Source of the DNA: Nocardioides sp. JS614
Lineage (GTDB): Bacteria; Actinomycetota; Actinomycetes; Propionibacteriales; Nocardioidaceae
Direction: 5' to 3'
Length of the DNA stretch: 64,000 nt
NCBI RefSeq assembly: GCF_000015265.1
Contig: NC_008699.1
Span: 4,898,001-4,962,000, forward strand
Position 1 is the first letter of the stretch. Each line of letters opens with the position of its first letter. A model generated the notes under the pieces. That model was not told the origin of the DNA and did not search any database. It was given only the letters and a program-made list of their open reading frames with translations. Below are positions 16,896 through 24,468 of this stretch, in pieces. Position numbers and translations under genes: made by a program.

Positions 16896-17766
16896 GGTGC
16901 ACCCACCGGCGCTGGCCCCGGATCTGGACCGCGGTGATCGCGAGGATCACGACGAACAGGAGCCACGAGAGGGCGGAGGCCTCGCCGGCACGGCCGTAGC
17001 GGAAGGTGAGGTCGTAGATCTGGCCGACCACGACCTGGCTGGACCCCGCGGGCCCGCCGCCGGTCATCACGAAGACCTGGTCGAAGACCTGGAACCCGTT
17101 GATCAGCGAGATCACGACCACGAAGAACGTGGACGGCGACAGCAGCGGCAGGGTCACGTGCAAGAACCGCCTCCAGCCGGTGGCACCGTCGACGTCGGCG
17201 GCCTCGAGCACGTCACCGGGGATCGACTGCAGACCCGCGAGCAGGATCACCATCACGAAGCCGAGGTCCTTCCACGCCGAGGCGACGATCACCGACGGCA
17301 GCGCCCACGCGGGGTCGGTCCACCACCCGGGCTGGCCGAGGCCGGCGGCGCCCAGCAGCGCGTTGACGAGACCGCCGCCGGGGTTGAGCAGCCACTTCCA
17401 CACCAGCGCGACCACGACCCAGCTGGTGACGACCGGCAGGAAGTAGGCGGCCCGGAAGAACGCGTTGGCCGGCATCCGGCGGTTGAGGGCCGTCGCCAGT
17501 CCCAGCCCTCCGACGTACACCAGCGGCAGGTAGCCCGCCACGTACAGCAGCGTGTGCCAGAAGACCTCTCGGGTCGCGGGGTCGGTCAGCAGCTCCCGGT
17601 AGTTGTCGAGCCCCACCCACCGCATCGGCGAGATCAGGTTCCACTCGTGGAGGCTCACCCAGGCGGAGGAGACCATGGGCACAGCGGTGAACAGCACGAG
17701 TGGCACCGCGCTGGGAGCGAGGAACACGACGACCCACCCGAGGGTGCGCCAGCGCCCACCGTGCAT
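16888..17766 (-). CDS. Sugar ABC transporter permease (MalF type)
   Basis: 292 residues from the ATG at 17766. A longer in-frame reading to 17883 adds an implausible arginine-rich leader, and the chosen ATG overlaps the ROK stop codon by one base. Hydrophobic helices begin at once (WVVVFLAPSAVPLVLFTAV) and the EAA loop reads LEAADVDGATGWRRFLHVTL followed by PLLSP. It pairs with the MalG-type permease. Translational coupling to the ROK gene puts transporter synthesis under the same transcript as its repressor. Confidence 0.92.
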   Translation of the reverse strand: MHGGRWRTLGWVVVFLAPSAVPLVLFTAVPMVSSAWVSLHEWNLISPMRWVGLDNYRELLTDPATREVFWHTLLYVAGYLPLVYVGGLGLATALNRRMPANAFFRAAYFLPVVTSWVVVALVWKWLLNPGGGLVNALLGAAGLGQPGWWTDPAWALPSVIVASAWKDLGFVMVILLAGLQSIPGDVLEAADVDGATGWRRFLHVTLPLLSPSTFFVVVISLINGFQVFDQVFVMTGGGPAGSSQVVVGQIYDLTFRYGRAGEASALSWLLFVVILAITAVQIRGQRRWVHHV

Positions 17767-18971
17767 CAGGCACCGCCCTCGGGGTCCTGCAGACGGGCCC
17801 GCACCAGGCGGCCCTGCTCGCCGGTCGTGTCGGTCGAGTCGAACGGGGCGGCGAGCACCAGACTGGCGGCCCCCAGGGTCCACTGCTGCTCCGACCAGGC
17901 GTGCACCTGGTAGCGCAGAGATCGGCGGCTCGGCATCAGATGCCGGCGAAACGACGTCTCGAAGGGCGACTGCCAGTGCCGCCAGGCCGTCACGCCCTCG
18001 CCCTGGATGACCAGCACCCCCGGGTCGATGGTGTGGACCACGCCGGCGAGCGCCCGGCCGAGCAGGCGTCCGGCGAGCGCGAACAGCTCGAGCGCGCCCG
18101 CGATGCCGTCGTCGGCGGCGCCGGCCAGCTCGGCGATGCCCTGCGCGGGACCGATCAGACCCTCCTCGCGCCCGCGCCGGACCAGCGCGTCCTCGCCGAT
18201 CAGCGCCTCCAGGCAGCCGACGCCCCCACAGGCGCAGTCGGGTCCGTCGGCGACCGGGATGTGTCCGATCTCCCCAGCCCCGCCGCGGGCACCGCGGTAG
18301 ATGGACCCGTCGACGACCACGCCACAGCCGATGCCCCGCCCGATCGTGACGACGACGTACGACGCGGCGTCCTGACCGACGCCGTACAGCCGCTCGGCAG
18401 CCGCGAGGGTGTTGACGTCGTTGTCCAGCAGCACGGGGACGCCAAGCTCGGCGCGCAGGTGGGCACCGACGGGCAGCTCGGCCCAGCCCAGGGTCGGAGC
18501 GGTCACGACCCCCGAGGCCTGTGCGTCCACGGAGCCGGGTACGCCGACCCCGACGCCGAGAAGGGCACCCTCGTGGGCCGCGACGGCGTCGGCCAGCAGC
18601 CGGCCGAGGCGGTCGAGGGCGTCGGGCGCCCAGGGGTCGAAGGGGCGGGTGCTGTAGGCCTCGACCAGGCCGTCGAGCGTGACCCGCACCGTGGCCACGT
18701 GGTCGGCGGTCACCTTGACCCCGATAGCACTGGCCGCCTCCCGGACCAGGCCCAGGAGCCGGGCCGGCCGGCCGCCGCGCGACGGCTCGGCCGCGAGCTC
18801 GGCGACCAGCCCGCGAGCGATCAGCCCCTTGGTGGCCTGGGTGACGGCCGCCGGGCTGACCCGCAGGAGGCGGGCGATGTCGGCCCGGGACGAGGATCCG
18901 CGGCTGCCGAGCAGACCCAGGATCGCGGCGGGCAGCAGGTCGCCGCCGCGGGTGGTCGACGGAGCAGGCAT
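17766..18971 (-). CDS. ROK-family transcriptional repressor
   Basis: 401 residues. The N-terminal winged helix (SSRADIARLLRVSPAAVTQA) is followed by a ROK sugar-kinase-like domain with the zinc ligands CACGGVGCLEAL near residue 245 and the GGAGEIGHIPV segment. ROK repressors sense a sugar and release DNA; this one heads the operon of permeases, binding protein, GH15 and GH31. A consensus-like promoter overlapped by a dyad lies 39 bases upstream, which fits autorepression of the whole operon. The inducer is probably an imported glucoside. Confidence 0.92.
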   Translation of the reverse strand: MPAPSTTRGGDLLPAAILGLLGSRGSSSRADIARLLRVSPAAVTQATKGLIARGLVAELAAEPSRGGRPARLLGLVREAASAIGVKVTADHVATVRVTLDGLVEAYSTRPFDPWAPDALDRLGRLLADAVAAHEGALLGVGVGVPGSVDAQASGVVTAPTLGWAELPVGAHLRAELGVPVLLDNDVNTLAAAERLYGVGQDAASYVVVTIGRGIGCGVVVDGSIYRGARGGAGEIGHIPVADGPDCACGGVGCLEALIGEDALVRRGREEGLIGPAQGIAELAGAADDGIAGALELFALAGRLLGRALAGVVHTIDPGVLVIQGEGVTAWRHWQSPFETSFRRHLMPSRRSLRYQVHAWSEQQWTLGAASLVLAAPFDSTDTTGEQGRLVRARLQDPEGGA

Positions 18972-18985
18972 CGGCGTCCTCGGTT

Positions 18986-19004
18986 CCGAAGGGACTTACT
19001 TCGG
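18986..19004. promoter_or_regulatory. Short dyad in the ROK operon leader
   Basis: CCGAAG-GGACTTA-CTTCGG: six-base perfect arms with a seven-base loop, between the operon promoter and the ROK start codon. It may be a secondary operator half-site or a leader hairpin. Confidence 0.35.
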
Positions 19005-19038
19005 CACTTTGTTTAGTCCAAAATTAAGTGCCTGTCAA
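19005..19038 (-). promoter_or_regulatory. Promoter and overlapping operator of the ROK/ABC/GH operon
   Basis: Reading leftward, TTGACA (19038-19033) is followed after exactly 17 bases by TAAACA (19015-19010), a near-consensus housekeeping promoter. A 26-base dyad at 19005-19030 with outer arms CACTT/AAGTG and inner TTT/AAA covers the spacer and the -10. Both are AT-rich against a GC-rich background. The arrangement is what a ROK repressor blocking its own promoter would need. Confidence 0.65.
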
Positions 19039-19092
19039 CGTTCCCGGACGGGTGATCTCCGTCCGGTGCGGACCACCGGCCGGTCCCCGGAA

Positions 19093-19131
19093 TTGACGGA
19101 CCCCGGGCTGGTCGACCTACGTTGGTCGACC
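19093..19131 (+). promoter_or_regulatory. Promoter with flanking GGTCGACC palindromes
   Basis: TTGACG (19093-19098) and TACGTT (19118-19123) are separated by 19 bases and lead to the ATG at 19132. The -10 is flanked on both sides by the eight-base palindrome GGTCGACC (19110-19117 and 19124-19131), the second abutting the start codon. Transcription would start at or just before the ATG. The paired palindromes look like an operator. Confidence 0.5.
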
Positions 19132-19956
19132 ATGAGCACGAGCACCGCCCCCCGTCGACTCCTCGCCGCGGCGTCAGCCATCCTCGCCGCCGCCCTCAGC
19201 CTGACCCTCGGTCTCACGCTCGGCCCGGCCGCGTCGCCCGCCGACGCCGACCACGCCGGCGTCCCCGGGCCGGTGCACGCCGGCAACACCTACGGCTGGG
19301 GGAAGGCGCCGGTCGACTACCGCTTCGTCGGACCGCTGAAGAAGTCGCAGTGGCGGGTCAAGGGCCCGGGTGTGGTGCGCAACCAGCACGGCATGCTCAC
19401 GCTCAACACCGCCAAGCGCGGGACGGTCAGCGCCACGCAGATCACCAAGGGCCACGCCACCGGTCGCTGGGAGATCCGCCTGCGGTCGCGGCAGTACGGC
19501 CATGGCGGGCACAACTACCGGGTGCTCACCGAGCTGGTCCCGGCCGGCAAGCGCCCGCAGTACTGCGGCGCGAAGAACATCGCGCTCGAGGCCTACACAC
19601 CCAACAAGACGATGGTCAGCCACTACATCCGCAGCCGCCCCGACAACCGCTACTTCGCCCGCAAGGGCCTGGGCCTGCGCAACGACCAGTGGCACACGTT
19701 CGCCGTCGAGGTCACGCCGCGGCGGATCTCGTGGTTCGTCGATGCCCACGTGGTCAGCAGCGAGCGCCGCAAGGACGCCCTGACCGGCGTCCCCTTCGCC
19801 GTGCGCTTCACGATGCAGGGCGTCGACGGCAAGCGGATGAACCAGAGCCGGATGCAGATGGACTGGCTGCGCTACTGGACGCTGCGCAAGCCCAACACCC
19901 GCTCCACCGATGCGCCCCGCACCACCCTCGGCACGTACAAGGAGGGCTGCGCCTAG
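19132..19956 (+). CDS. Secreted protein with GH16/concanavalin-like fold (activity uncertain)
   Basis: 274 residues from the ATG at 19132, with a Sec signal peptide at about 1-40 (LLAAASAILAAALSLTLGLT, then PADA). The mature part reads like a laminarinase/GH16-type jelly roll: GRWEIRLRSRQYGHGGHNYR, LRNDQWHTFAVEVTPRRISW, and TMQGVDGKRMNQSRMQMDWL. The GH16 catalytic motif ExDxE is not visible at the expected strand; LTELVPAG stands there instead. It may therefore bind rather than cut a polysaccharide, or belong to a divergent subfamily. One Cys pair (YCGAK and EGCA) could form a disulfide. Confidence 0.65.
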   Translation: MSTSTAPRRLLAAASAILAAALSLTLGLTLGPAASPADADHAGVPGPVHAGNTYGWGKAPVDYRFVGPLKKSQWRVKGPGVVRNQHGMLTLNTAKRGTVSATQITKGHATGRWEIRLRSRQYGHGGHNYRVLTELVPAGKRPQYCGAKNIALEAYTPNKTMVSHYIRSRPDNRYFARKGLGLRNDQWHTFAVEVTPRRISWFVDAHVVSSERRKDALTGVPFAVRFTMQGVDGKRMNQSRMQMDWLRYWTLRKPNTRSTDAPRTTLGTYKEGCA

Positions 19957-20022
19957 CAGCCCCGACGCCGGCCGCCCCAAAACCCGTGGGTAGGCGGGCG
20001 TGCCGACGGCCAGACTGGGTCC

Positions 20023-20604
20023 GTGACCCAGGACCTCGGCGCCGTCGCGTGGCCGGTGCGCACCGATCGGCTGCGGATCCGGCGGGCGACCCCGGACGAC
20101 CTCGACCCGACCTGGTCGTTCCGGCGACTGCCCGAGGTGGGCGAGTGGGTCACCTGGACCGCCGAGGACCGCGAGCGGTACGCCGAGCAGTTCCTCGACC
20201 CCGGCCGGCTCGCCAGCACACTGGTCGTCGAGCGTGACGGCCGCGTGATCGGCGACCTGATGCTGCGCATCGAGGACGCCTGGGCCCAGGGCGAGGTCGC
20301 CCCGCTCGCGGCCGGCGTGCAGGCGGAGCTGGGCTGGACGCTCGACCCGGCGCACACCGGGCGGGGCTACGCGACCGAGGCCGTCGCCGAGGTGCTGCGC
20401 ATCTGCTTCGAGGAGCTCGGCCTGCGCCGGGTCGTCGCGCTCTGCTTCACCGACAACACCGCGTCCTGGCGGCTGATGGAGCGGGTCGGGATGCGCCGCG
20501 AGGCGCACCATGTCCGCGACTCCCTGCACCGCTCGGGCGAGTGGCTCGACGGGTACGCCTACGCCCTGCTCGCCGACGAGTGGCGCGGCCGGCGCGGGCG
20601 GTAG
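20023..20604 (+). CDS. GNAT acetyltransferase, RimJ/RimL type
   Basis: 193 residues from a GTG. The fold-typical acetyl-CoA loop is HTGRGYATEAVAEVLRI near residue 115, preceded by AELGWTLDP, and the C-terminal NTASWRLMERVGMRREAHH is characteristic of RimJ/RimL-like enzymes that acetylate protein N-termini or small amines. A CAGACT box six bases before the GTG suggests a leaderless transcript. It is convergent with another GNAT gene seven bases away. The substrate is unknown. Confidence 0.85.
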   Translation: MTQDLGAVAWPVRTDRLRIRRATPDDLDPTWSFRRLPEVGEWVTWTAEDRERYAEQFLDPGRLASTLVVERDGRVIGDLMLRIEDAWAQGEVAPLAAGVQAELGWTLDPAHTGRGYATEAVAEVLRICFEELGLRRVVALCFTDNTASWRLMERVGMRREAHHVRDSLHRSGEWLDGYAYALLADEWRGRRGR

Positions 20605-20611
20605 CCGCTCC

Positions 20612-21280
20612 TCAGCCCGCCGGCCCGGGGCGGACCATCGTCTGCTGGTGCAGCCGGCGCCCGCCGTACCGGAGCCCGGGCACCACCGGGTTCGGGCCGT
20701 GCCGGACGAACCCCATCCGCTCGAAGAACGCCACGGCGCCGGCATTCTCGGCGGTCGTCTGGAGGTAGCAGCCGGTCACCCCGACCTCCTCGAGCCGCCC
20801 GAACCACGCCGCCATCAACGCCCGTCCCGCACCGCTCCCCCGCGCCTGCGGCACCAGGTCGATGTGCAGGTGCGCCGGCCAGCGCGGGTCGGCAAGCTCG
20901 TCGGCGACCGGCTCCCGGAACAGCGCGCTGCGCAGGACGTCGTACCGCTCCCGCGCGAAGAACCACACCGGCCGCGGACGGAGGTAGAGCCGGTGCCGGC
21001 GGATCGCCGCCCGGGTCCGGTCGGCCTCGCTGGGGAAGCGCGCCTCGTCGACGCAGCCCGCGAGATAGCCGGCCGGACGGCCCTCGACGAGGGCCACGAA
21101 CACCGACGCCGGCTCCAGGTCGAGGTACGGCGTCAGGTACACGTCGGCGAGCGCGGCCTCGTGCCCCCAGAGCTCGGAGGACGGGGCGCCCGCGCCCGCT
21201 GCGCCGAACAGCGCGACCAGCGCGGATCGGTCCTCGGTCGCGTACGGACGGACCTCGATCGCGGGGCGGGACTGGGTCAT
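20612..21280 (-). CDS. GNAT acetyltransferase
   Basis: 222 residues from the ATG at 21280; longer readings upstream are shadow. Acetyl-CoA-binding loop VPQARGSGAGRALMAAWFGR near residue 150 and the family ending TAENAGAVAFFERMGFVRHG support a GNAT fold. The middle part (YLRPRPVWFFARERYDVLR) resembles a subgroup of actinobacterial GNATs with an inserted hydrophobic helix region. It is divergent from the metalloprotease gene. The substrate is unknown. Confidence 0.82.
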   Translation of the reverse strand: MTQSRPAIEVRPYATEDRSALVALFGAAGAGAPSSELWGHEAALADVYLTPYLDLEPASVFVALVEGRPAGYLAGCVDEARFPSEADRTRAAIRRHRLYLRPRPVWFFARERYDVLRSALFREPVADELADPRWPAHLHIDLVPQARGSGAGRALMAAWFGRLEEVGVTGCYLQTTAENAGAVAFFERMGFVRHGPNPVVPGLRYGGRRLHQQTMVRPGPAG

Positions 21281-21422
21281 GGGACCAGCCTGCCGGGTCA
21301 CCCGCCGAGCCGCATCACGTGGGTGCGCGGGACCACGACTTCTCTCCGGCTCCTCAATCCAGGCCCGATCCGGCCGATCTGAACGGCGTCCGAAACGGAT
21401 TTCGACGACAAAGGGGACATGG

Positions 21423-22943
21423 ATGTCCGCGATGCGTTCGAGCGCACCCGCATGCCCTCCGGCAGCCGCTCGCACCCCGGCCCGCAGGCCCGCCCACCAC
21501 CGGCGCGTACTCGCGGCGACCGTCGCCCTCACCGCGGCGACCGTGGTCCTCTCCGCGGCCTCCGCGGAGCTCGGGGTCGCGCCGGCCGACGCCGGGCTGG
21601 CCCTGCCGCCCGCCGCGGCGCCGCCTCCCGGACCCGCCGTGGGCCCGGTCGACGGACACCTGCCCGGTCAGCTCCTGACCGATGGCGACGCGCAGGGCAG
21701 CACCCGGCTGCAGGTGAACTGGGGCAACCAGACGCCGCTTCAGGGCCAGCCCGTCACGATCCGGGGGTCGGCGCCGGTGCCCAGCAACCGGGCGTCGCGC
21801 TGGGTCTACCTGGAGGAGCAGGCGACCGACAGCAAGGTGTGGGGCTACCTGAAGGACACCCGCACCGATGCCACCGGCCAGTTCAGCCTCGAGCTCACCT
21901 TGGAGCGGGTCAACGAGCCGAGGCGGTTCCGGATCCGGTTGGACAAGGCGCCTGGCGCACCGTCGGTCGCCTCGGCGCCGGCCACCTTCAGCGCCGTCTG
22001 GAAGCCGGCCGGTCCGAGGACCGTCACGTATCCCGGCCTGACCCTCGTCTGGCCCGGCGCGGAGGTCCTGGTCGGCTCAACGCAGGTGGTGGTCGGCACC
22101 CTTGCGACCGGCCTCACCCGGGCGAGCGCCACCTTGCAGCGGCAGGTCGCCGGCCAGTGGGCCGACGTCGCCAGCAGCCCGGTCACGGGTCTCGGCGCCT
22201 TCACGCTCGACCTGCCGACGACGTACCTCTCCCACGGTGAGTTCCGGGTGCGGGTCGCGGCGAACGGGACCGCAGCGGTCGAGACGCCGGCCCAGTCGGT
22301 CGTCGCCGTGCCGGACTACACGCCCGCCGGCCGGGCGGGCAGCTACGCGTTGGTCAGCCCGTCCCCGGTGGGGCGATGGAACCCGTGCGCCCCGATCAGC
22401 TACCGGGTGAACACGGCGAAGGCGCCGCCCGGGGCGCTCCCCGACGTGCGGACCGCGTTGGAGCAGATCACCCAGGCGACCGGTCTGCGCTTCGACTACC
22501 GAGGCCCGACCGACGTCGTGCCGTTCGCGGCCGGCAACACGTTCGACCCGGCCGTGGCCGACCTGGTGATCGCCTGGGCGGACCCCGCACAGATGCGCGG
22601 CCTGTTCCCCGCGGGCACCCTCGGTGTCGGTGGTCCGGAGTTCCGCGCCGGCGCGGCCGTCGATCCGGCCGGGCGCCCGGTTCGCCAGATCTACCAGGGC
22701 GGCGTCACGATCAACACCACGTTCAACAAGGACCTCAAGCCTGGTGCGGGCGAGGGCCTGACCCGGGTGGCGGCGCTGATGCACGAGATCGGGCACGCCG
22801 TGGGACTGATGCACGTCACCGGCGACGAGGCGCAGCTGATGTCCCCGTCGATCGGCTACGGCCTGGACCGGTGGGGGGCCGGCGACCTCGCCGGGTTGGA
22901 GCTGGTCGGCTCGGGCGGCGGGTGCGTGACACCCGCCGCCTGA
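21423..22943 (+). CDS. Secreted matrixin-like zinc metalloprotease
   Basis: 506 residues from the ATG at 21423, which has GGGG eight bases upstream and gives an N-terminus with an Arg-rich n-region and the signal helix VLAATVALTAATVVLSAASA. Residues 90-310 look like two beta-sandwich domains (PVTIRGSAPVPSNRASRWVY; VVGTLATGLTRASATLQRQV). The C-terminal domain holds HEIGHAVGLMH (H454, E455, H458, H464), the HExxHxxGxxH zinc site of metzincins, and a later LMSP that can supply the Met-turn. It probably degrades extracellular protein. A pro-domain cysteine switch is not visible. Confidence 0.8.
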   Translation: MSAMRSSAPACPPAAARTPARRPAHHRRVLAATVALTAATVVLSAASAELGVAPADAGLALPPAAAPPPGPAVGPVDGHLPGQLLTDGDAQGSTRLQVNWGNQTPLQGQPVTIRGSAPVPSNRASRWVYLEEQATDSKVWGYLKDTRTDATGQFSLELTLERVNEPRRFRIRLDKAPGAPSVASAPATFSAVWKPAGPRTVTYPGLTLVWPGAEVLVGSTQVVVGTLATGLTRASATLQRQVAGQWADVASSPVTGLGAFTLDLPTTYLSHGEFRVRVAANGTAAVETPAQSVVAVPDYTPAGRAGSYALVSPSPVGRWNPCAPISYRVNTAKAPPGALPDVRTALEQITQATGLRFDYRGPTDVVPFAAGNTFDPAVADLVIAWADPAQMRGLFPAGTLGVGGPEFRAGAAVDPAGRPVRQIYQGGVTINTTFNKDLKPGAGEGLTRVAALMHEIGHAVGLMHVTGDEAQLMSPSIGYGLDRWGAGDLAGLELVGSGGGCVTPAA

Positions 22944-22964
22944 GCCTGGTCGCGGTGCCGTCCC

Positions 22965-23705
22965 TCAGTGGAAGCGCTTCGGGAAGGTGCGGACGATGCC
23001 GCGGGTGAGCGTGTCGGACATCATCAGGATGTGCTGGTGGATCTCGTCGTAGTCCGCCACGCTCGCCGCGTAGTCGCCGGTGAGCTCGTGGCTCGCCTCG
23101 GCGAGGGTCTGGTCGAGGTGCGTCCTCATCGCCGCGCGCATCGCGTCCTGCGGCCAGTAGCGCGGGTTCGCCTGGGCGAGGAAGTCGGCGATGTCGTCGG
23201 AGTTGGCATACCAGTCGGCGTGCGCCTGCTGGAAGGCGGCGTCATCCCCGTCCTTGGCGGCCTGGAGGAGACGGACGGCGATCGTGATGTGGTCCTTCAG
23301 CAGTGACGTCAGCTGGTTGCCGGCCGCCTTGCCGTAGTAGGGCTTGATCGCGTCGCCGATGTCCTCCTGGTTCTTCAGCAGCCGACCGGCGGTGGCATCG
23401 AAGGATGCGGAGCCGTCGGCGAACGTGACGATCGCCAACCGGGTCCAGGTGACGTGGTCCTCCCAGAGCTTGCGCATCCGGTCCTGGAAACGCGCTTTCG
23501 AGATCGACCGGGCCCGCGCCTCGTGGCCGGTGGTCCCGTGGCTGGCGGCGTCGTGGCTGGCCGTGGCGTGGCCGTGCGCCTCGTGCGCCGCCGACGCCGA
23601 GTTCTCGGTGCCCACGACTCCGGTCGCGACCGCCGTGGCCAGGGCGAGCCCCGCCAGCAGCGCGACGAAGCCGCCGCGGCGGCGGGCCGGCATGGATGGG
23701 TTCAT
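22965..23705 (-). CDS. Exported all-helical protein of unknown function
   Basis: 246 residues from the ATG at 23705, preceded by an excellent AAGGAG. Signal peptide at 1-35 (GGFVALLAGLALATAVATGV), then a His/Ala-rich linker (HEAHGHATASHDAASHGTTGH) and a helical bundle containing LWEDHVTWTRLAIVTFADG, LLKNQEDIGDAIKPYYGKA and LLKDHITIAVRLLQAAKDGD. Similar WEDHxxWTR proteins occur widely, without known function. The gene overlaps the upstream membrane gene by four bases (ATGA), and the pair starts from a promoter matching that of the divergent sigma-factor operon, so it is probably a sigma-regulon output. Confidence 0.72.
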   Translation of the reverse strand: MNPSMPARRRGGFVALLAGLALATAVATGVVGTENSASAAHEAHGHATASHDAASHGTTGHEARARSISKARFQDRMRKLWEDHVTWTRLAIVTFADGSASFDATAGRLLKNQEDIGDAIKPYYGKAAGNQLTSLLKDHITIAVRLLQAAKDGDDAAFQQAHADWYANSDDIADFLAQANPRYWPQDAMRAAMRTHLDQTLAEASHELTGDYAASVADYDEIHQHILMMSDTLTRGIVRTFPKRFH

Positions 23706-24124
23706 CGGATTCTCCTTGGGTTGAGATGCAGGACAGCCAGGACGGCCCCCACCACCTCGAGCGCGGACGTCACCAGGCCGAGGGCGTCGAAGGGCTCGGG
23801 GTGGGTGCTGAGGACCGGGATGCCGGTGGTGCGCGCCAGCAGGTACGCCGCTGCGGTGCCGGCGAGCACCGTCGCGGTGGTGACCGACACCCACGGGGTG
23901 GGCGCCAGCGCCTCACCCACAGCGGCGACCGCGAGAGCGACGGTGCAGACGACGAACGCGGCCGCCATCGCCTCCGACTCCTCCAGGTGCGGGCCGACCA
24001 GGGCCCCGTGCACGCCGGCGGAGACGGCGCACACCAGCGCCGTCAGGTCGGCGAGCGGCGCGCCGGCCCGGCGCGGGCCGAGCACCGCGGAGCGGTTCGC
24101 CCGGATCGTGGTGGTGAGTGCCAT
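23702..24124 (-). CDS. Small four-helix membrane protein
   Basis: 140 residues from the ATG at 24124, with four hydrophobic helices (ADLTALVCAVSAGVHGALVG, MAAAFVVCTVALAVAAVGEA, VTTATVLAGTAAAYLLA, ALGLVTSALEVVGAVLAVLH). No family is recognised. The start is six bases from a promoter element that also drives the divergent sigma operon. It is translationally coupled (ATGA) to the exported helical protein, so the two probably act together at the membrane. Confidence 0.7.
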   Translation of the reverse strand: MALTTTIRANRSAVLGPRRAGAPLADLTALVCAVSAGVHGALVGPHLEESEAMAAAFVVCTVALAVAAVGEALAPTPWVSVTTATVLAGTAAAYLLARTTGIPVLSTHPEPFDALGLVTSALEVVGAVLAVLHLNPRRIR

Positions 24125-24130
24125 GACCGT

Positions 24131-24160
24131 GTTGGTGTCGGCGTCGGACGACGTCTTACC
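24131..24160 (-). promoter_or_regulatory. Sigma-regulon promoter, leftward copy
   Basis: Leftward reading: GGTAAGA, twelve bases, CCGACACCAAC, then six bases to the ATG at 24124. The rightward promoter at 24197-24226 has the same two blocks at the same twelve-base spacing. The position implies a leaderless transcript. Recognition by the ECF sigma factor encoded at 24465 is inferred. Confidence 0.65.
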
Positions 24161-24196
24161 CCGCACCTCGGCTGGTCCGACACCCGGTCCGGTGGA

Positions 24197-24226
24197 GGTA
24201 AGAACGCCCACCGGACCGATACCAAC
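24197..24226 (+). promoter_or_regulatory. Sigma-regulon promoter, rightward copy
   Basis: GGTAAGA (24197-24203), twelve bases, CCGATACCAAC (24216-24226), then five bases to the ATG at 24232. It is the mirror of the leftward copy (10 of 11 bases equal in the downstream block, all seven in the upstream block). Confidence 0.65.
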
Positions 24227-24231
24227 ATCAC

Positions 24232-24468
24232 ATGACCATCCACCAGTCGCATGAGGCGGCCCGGTGCAGCAGCGGGCCGCCGACCGATGTCCGGAGCTGG
24301 CGACGCTGCCGGCTCCTCGAGGCCGGCTTCTCCGTGGCGCTCGCCGACACCGTGGCGGCCGACTCCCGCTTCGACCTGCACGCGATCCTCGAGCTGGTCG
24401 ACCGGGGCTGCCCACCTGACCTGGCGGTCCGGATCCTGGCGCCGCTCCCCCGGGGCGTGGCACCGTGA
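24232..24468 (+). CDS. Small conserved-looking protein upstream of ECF sigma factor
   Basis: 78 residues. The second half, RLLEAGFSVALADTVAADSR followed by FDLHAILELVDRGCPPDLAV, is a compact helical protein with natural composition. I recall similar small actinobacterial proteins of this type but not their function. It opens the sigma operon directly behind the promoter (ATG five bases after the -10 block), and its TGA overlaps the GTG of the sigma gene (GTGA), so it controls or couples sigma translation. It could be a sigma modulator; this is inference. Confidence 0.65.
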   Translation: MTIHQSHEAARCSSGPPTDVRSWRRCRLLEAGFSVALADTVAADSRFDLHAILELVDRGCPPDLAVRILAPLPRGVAP

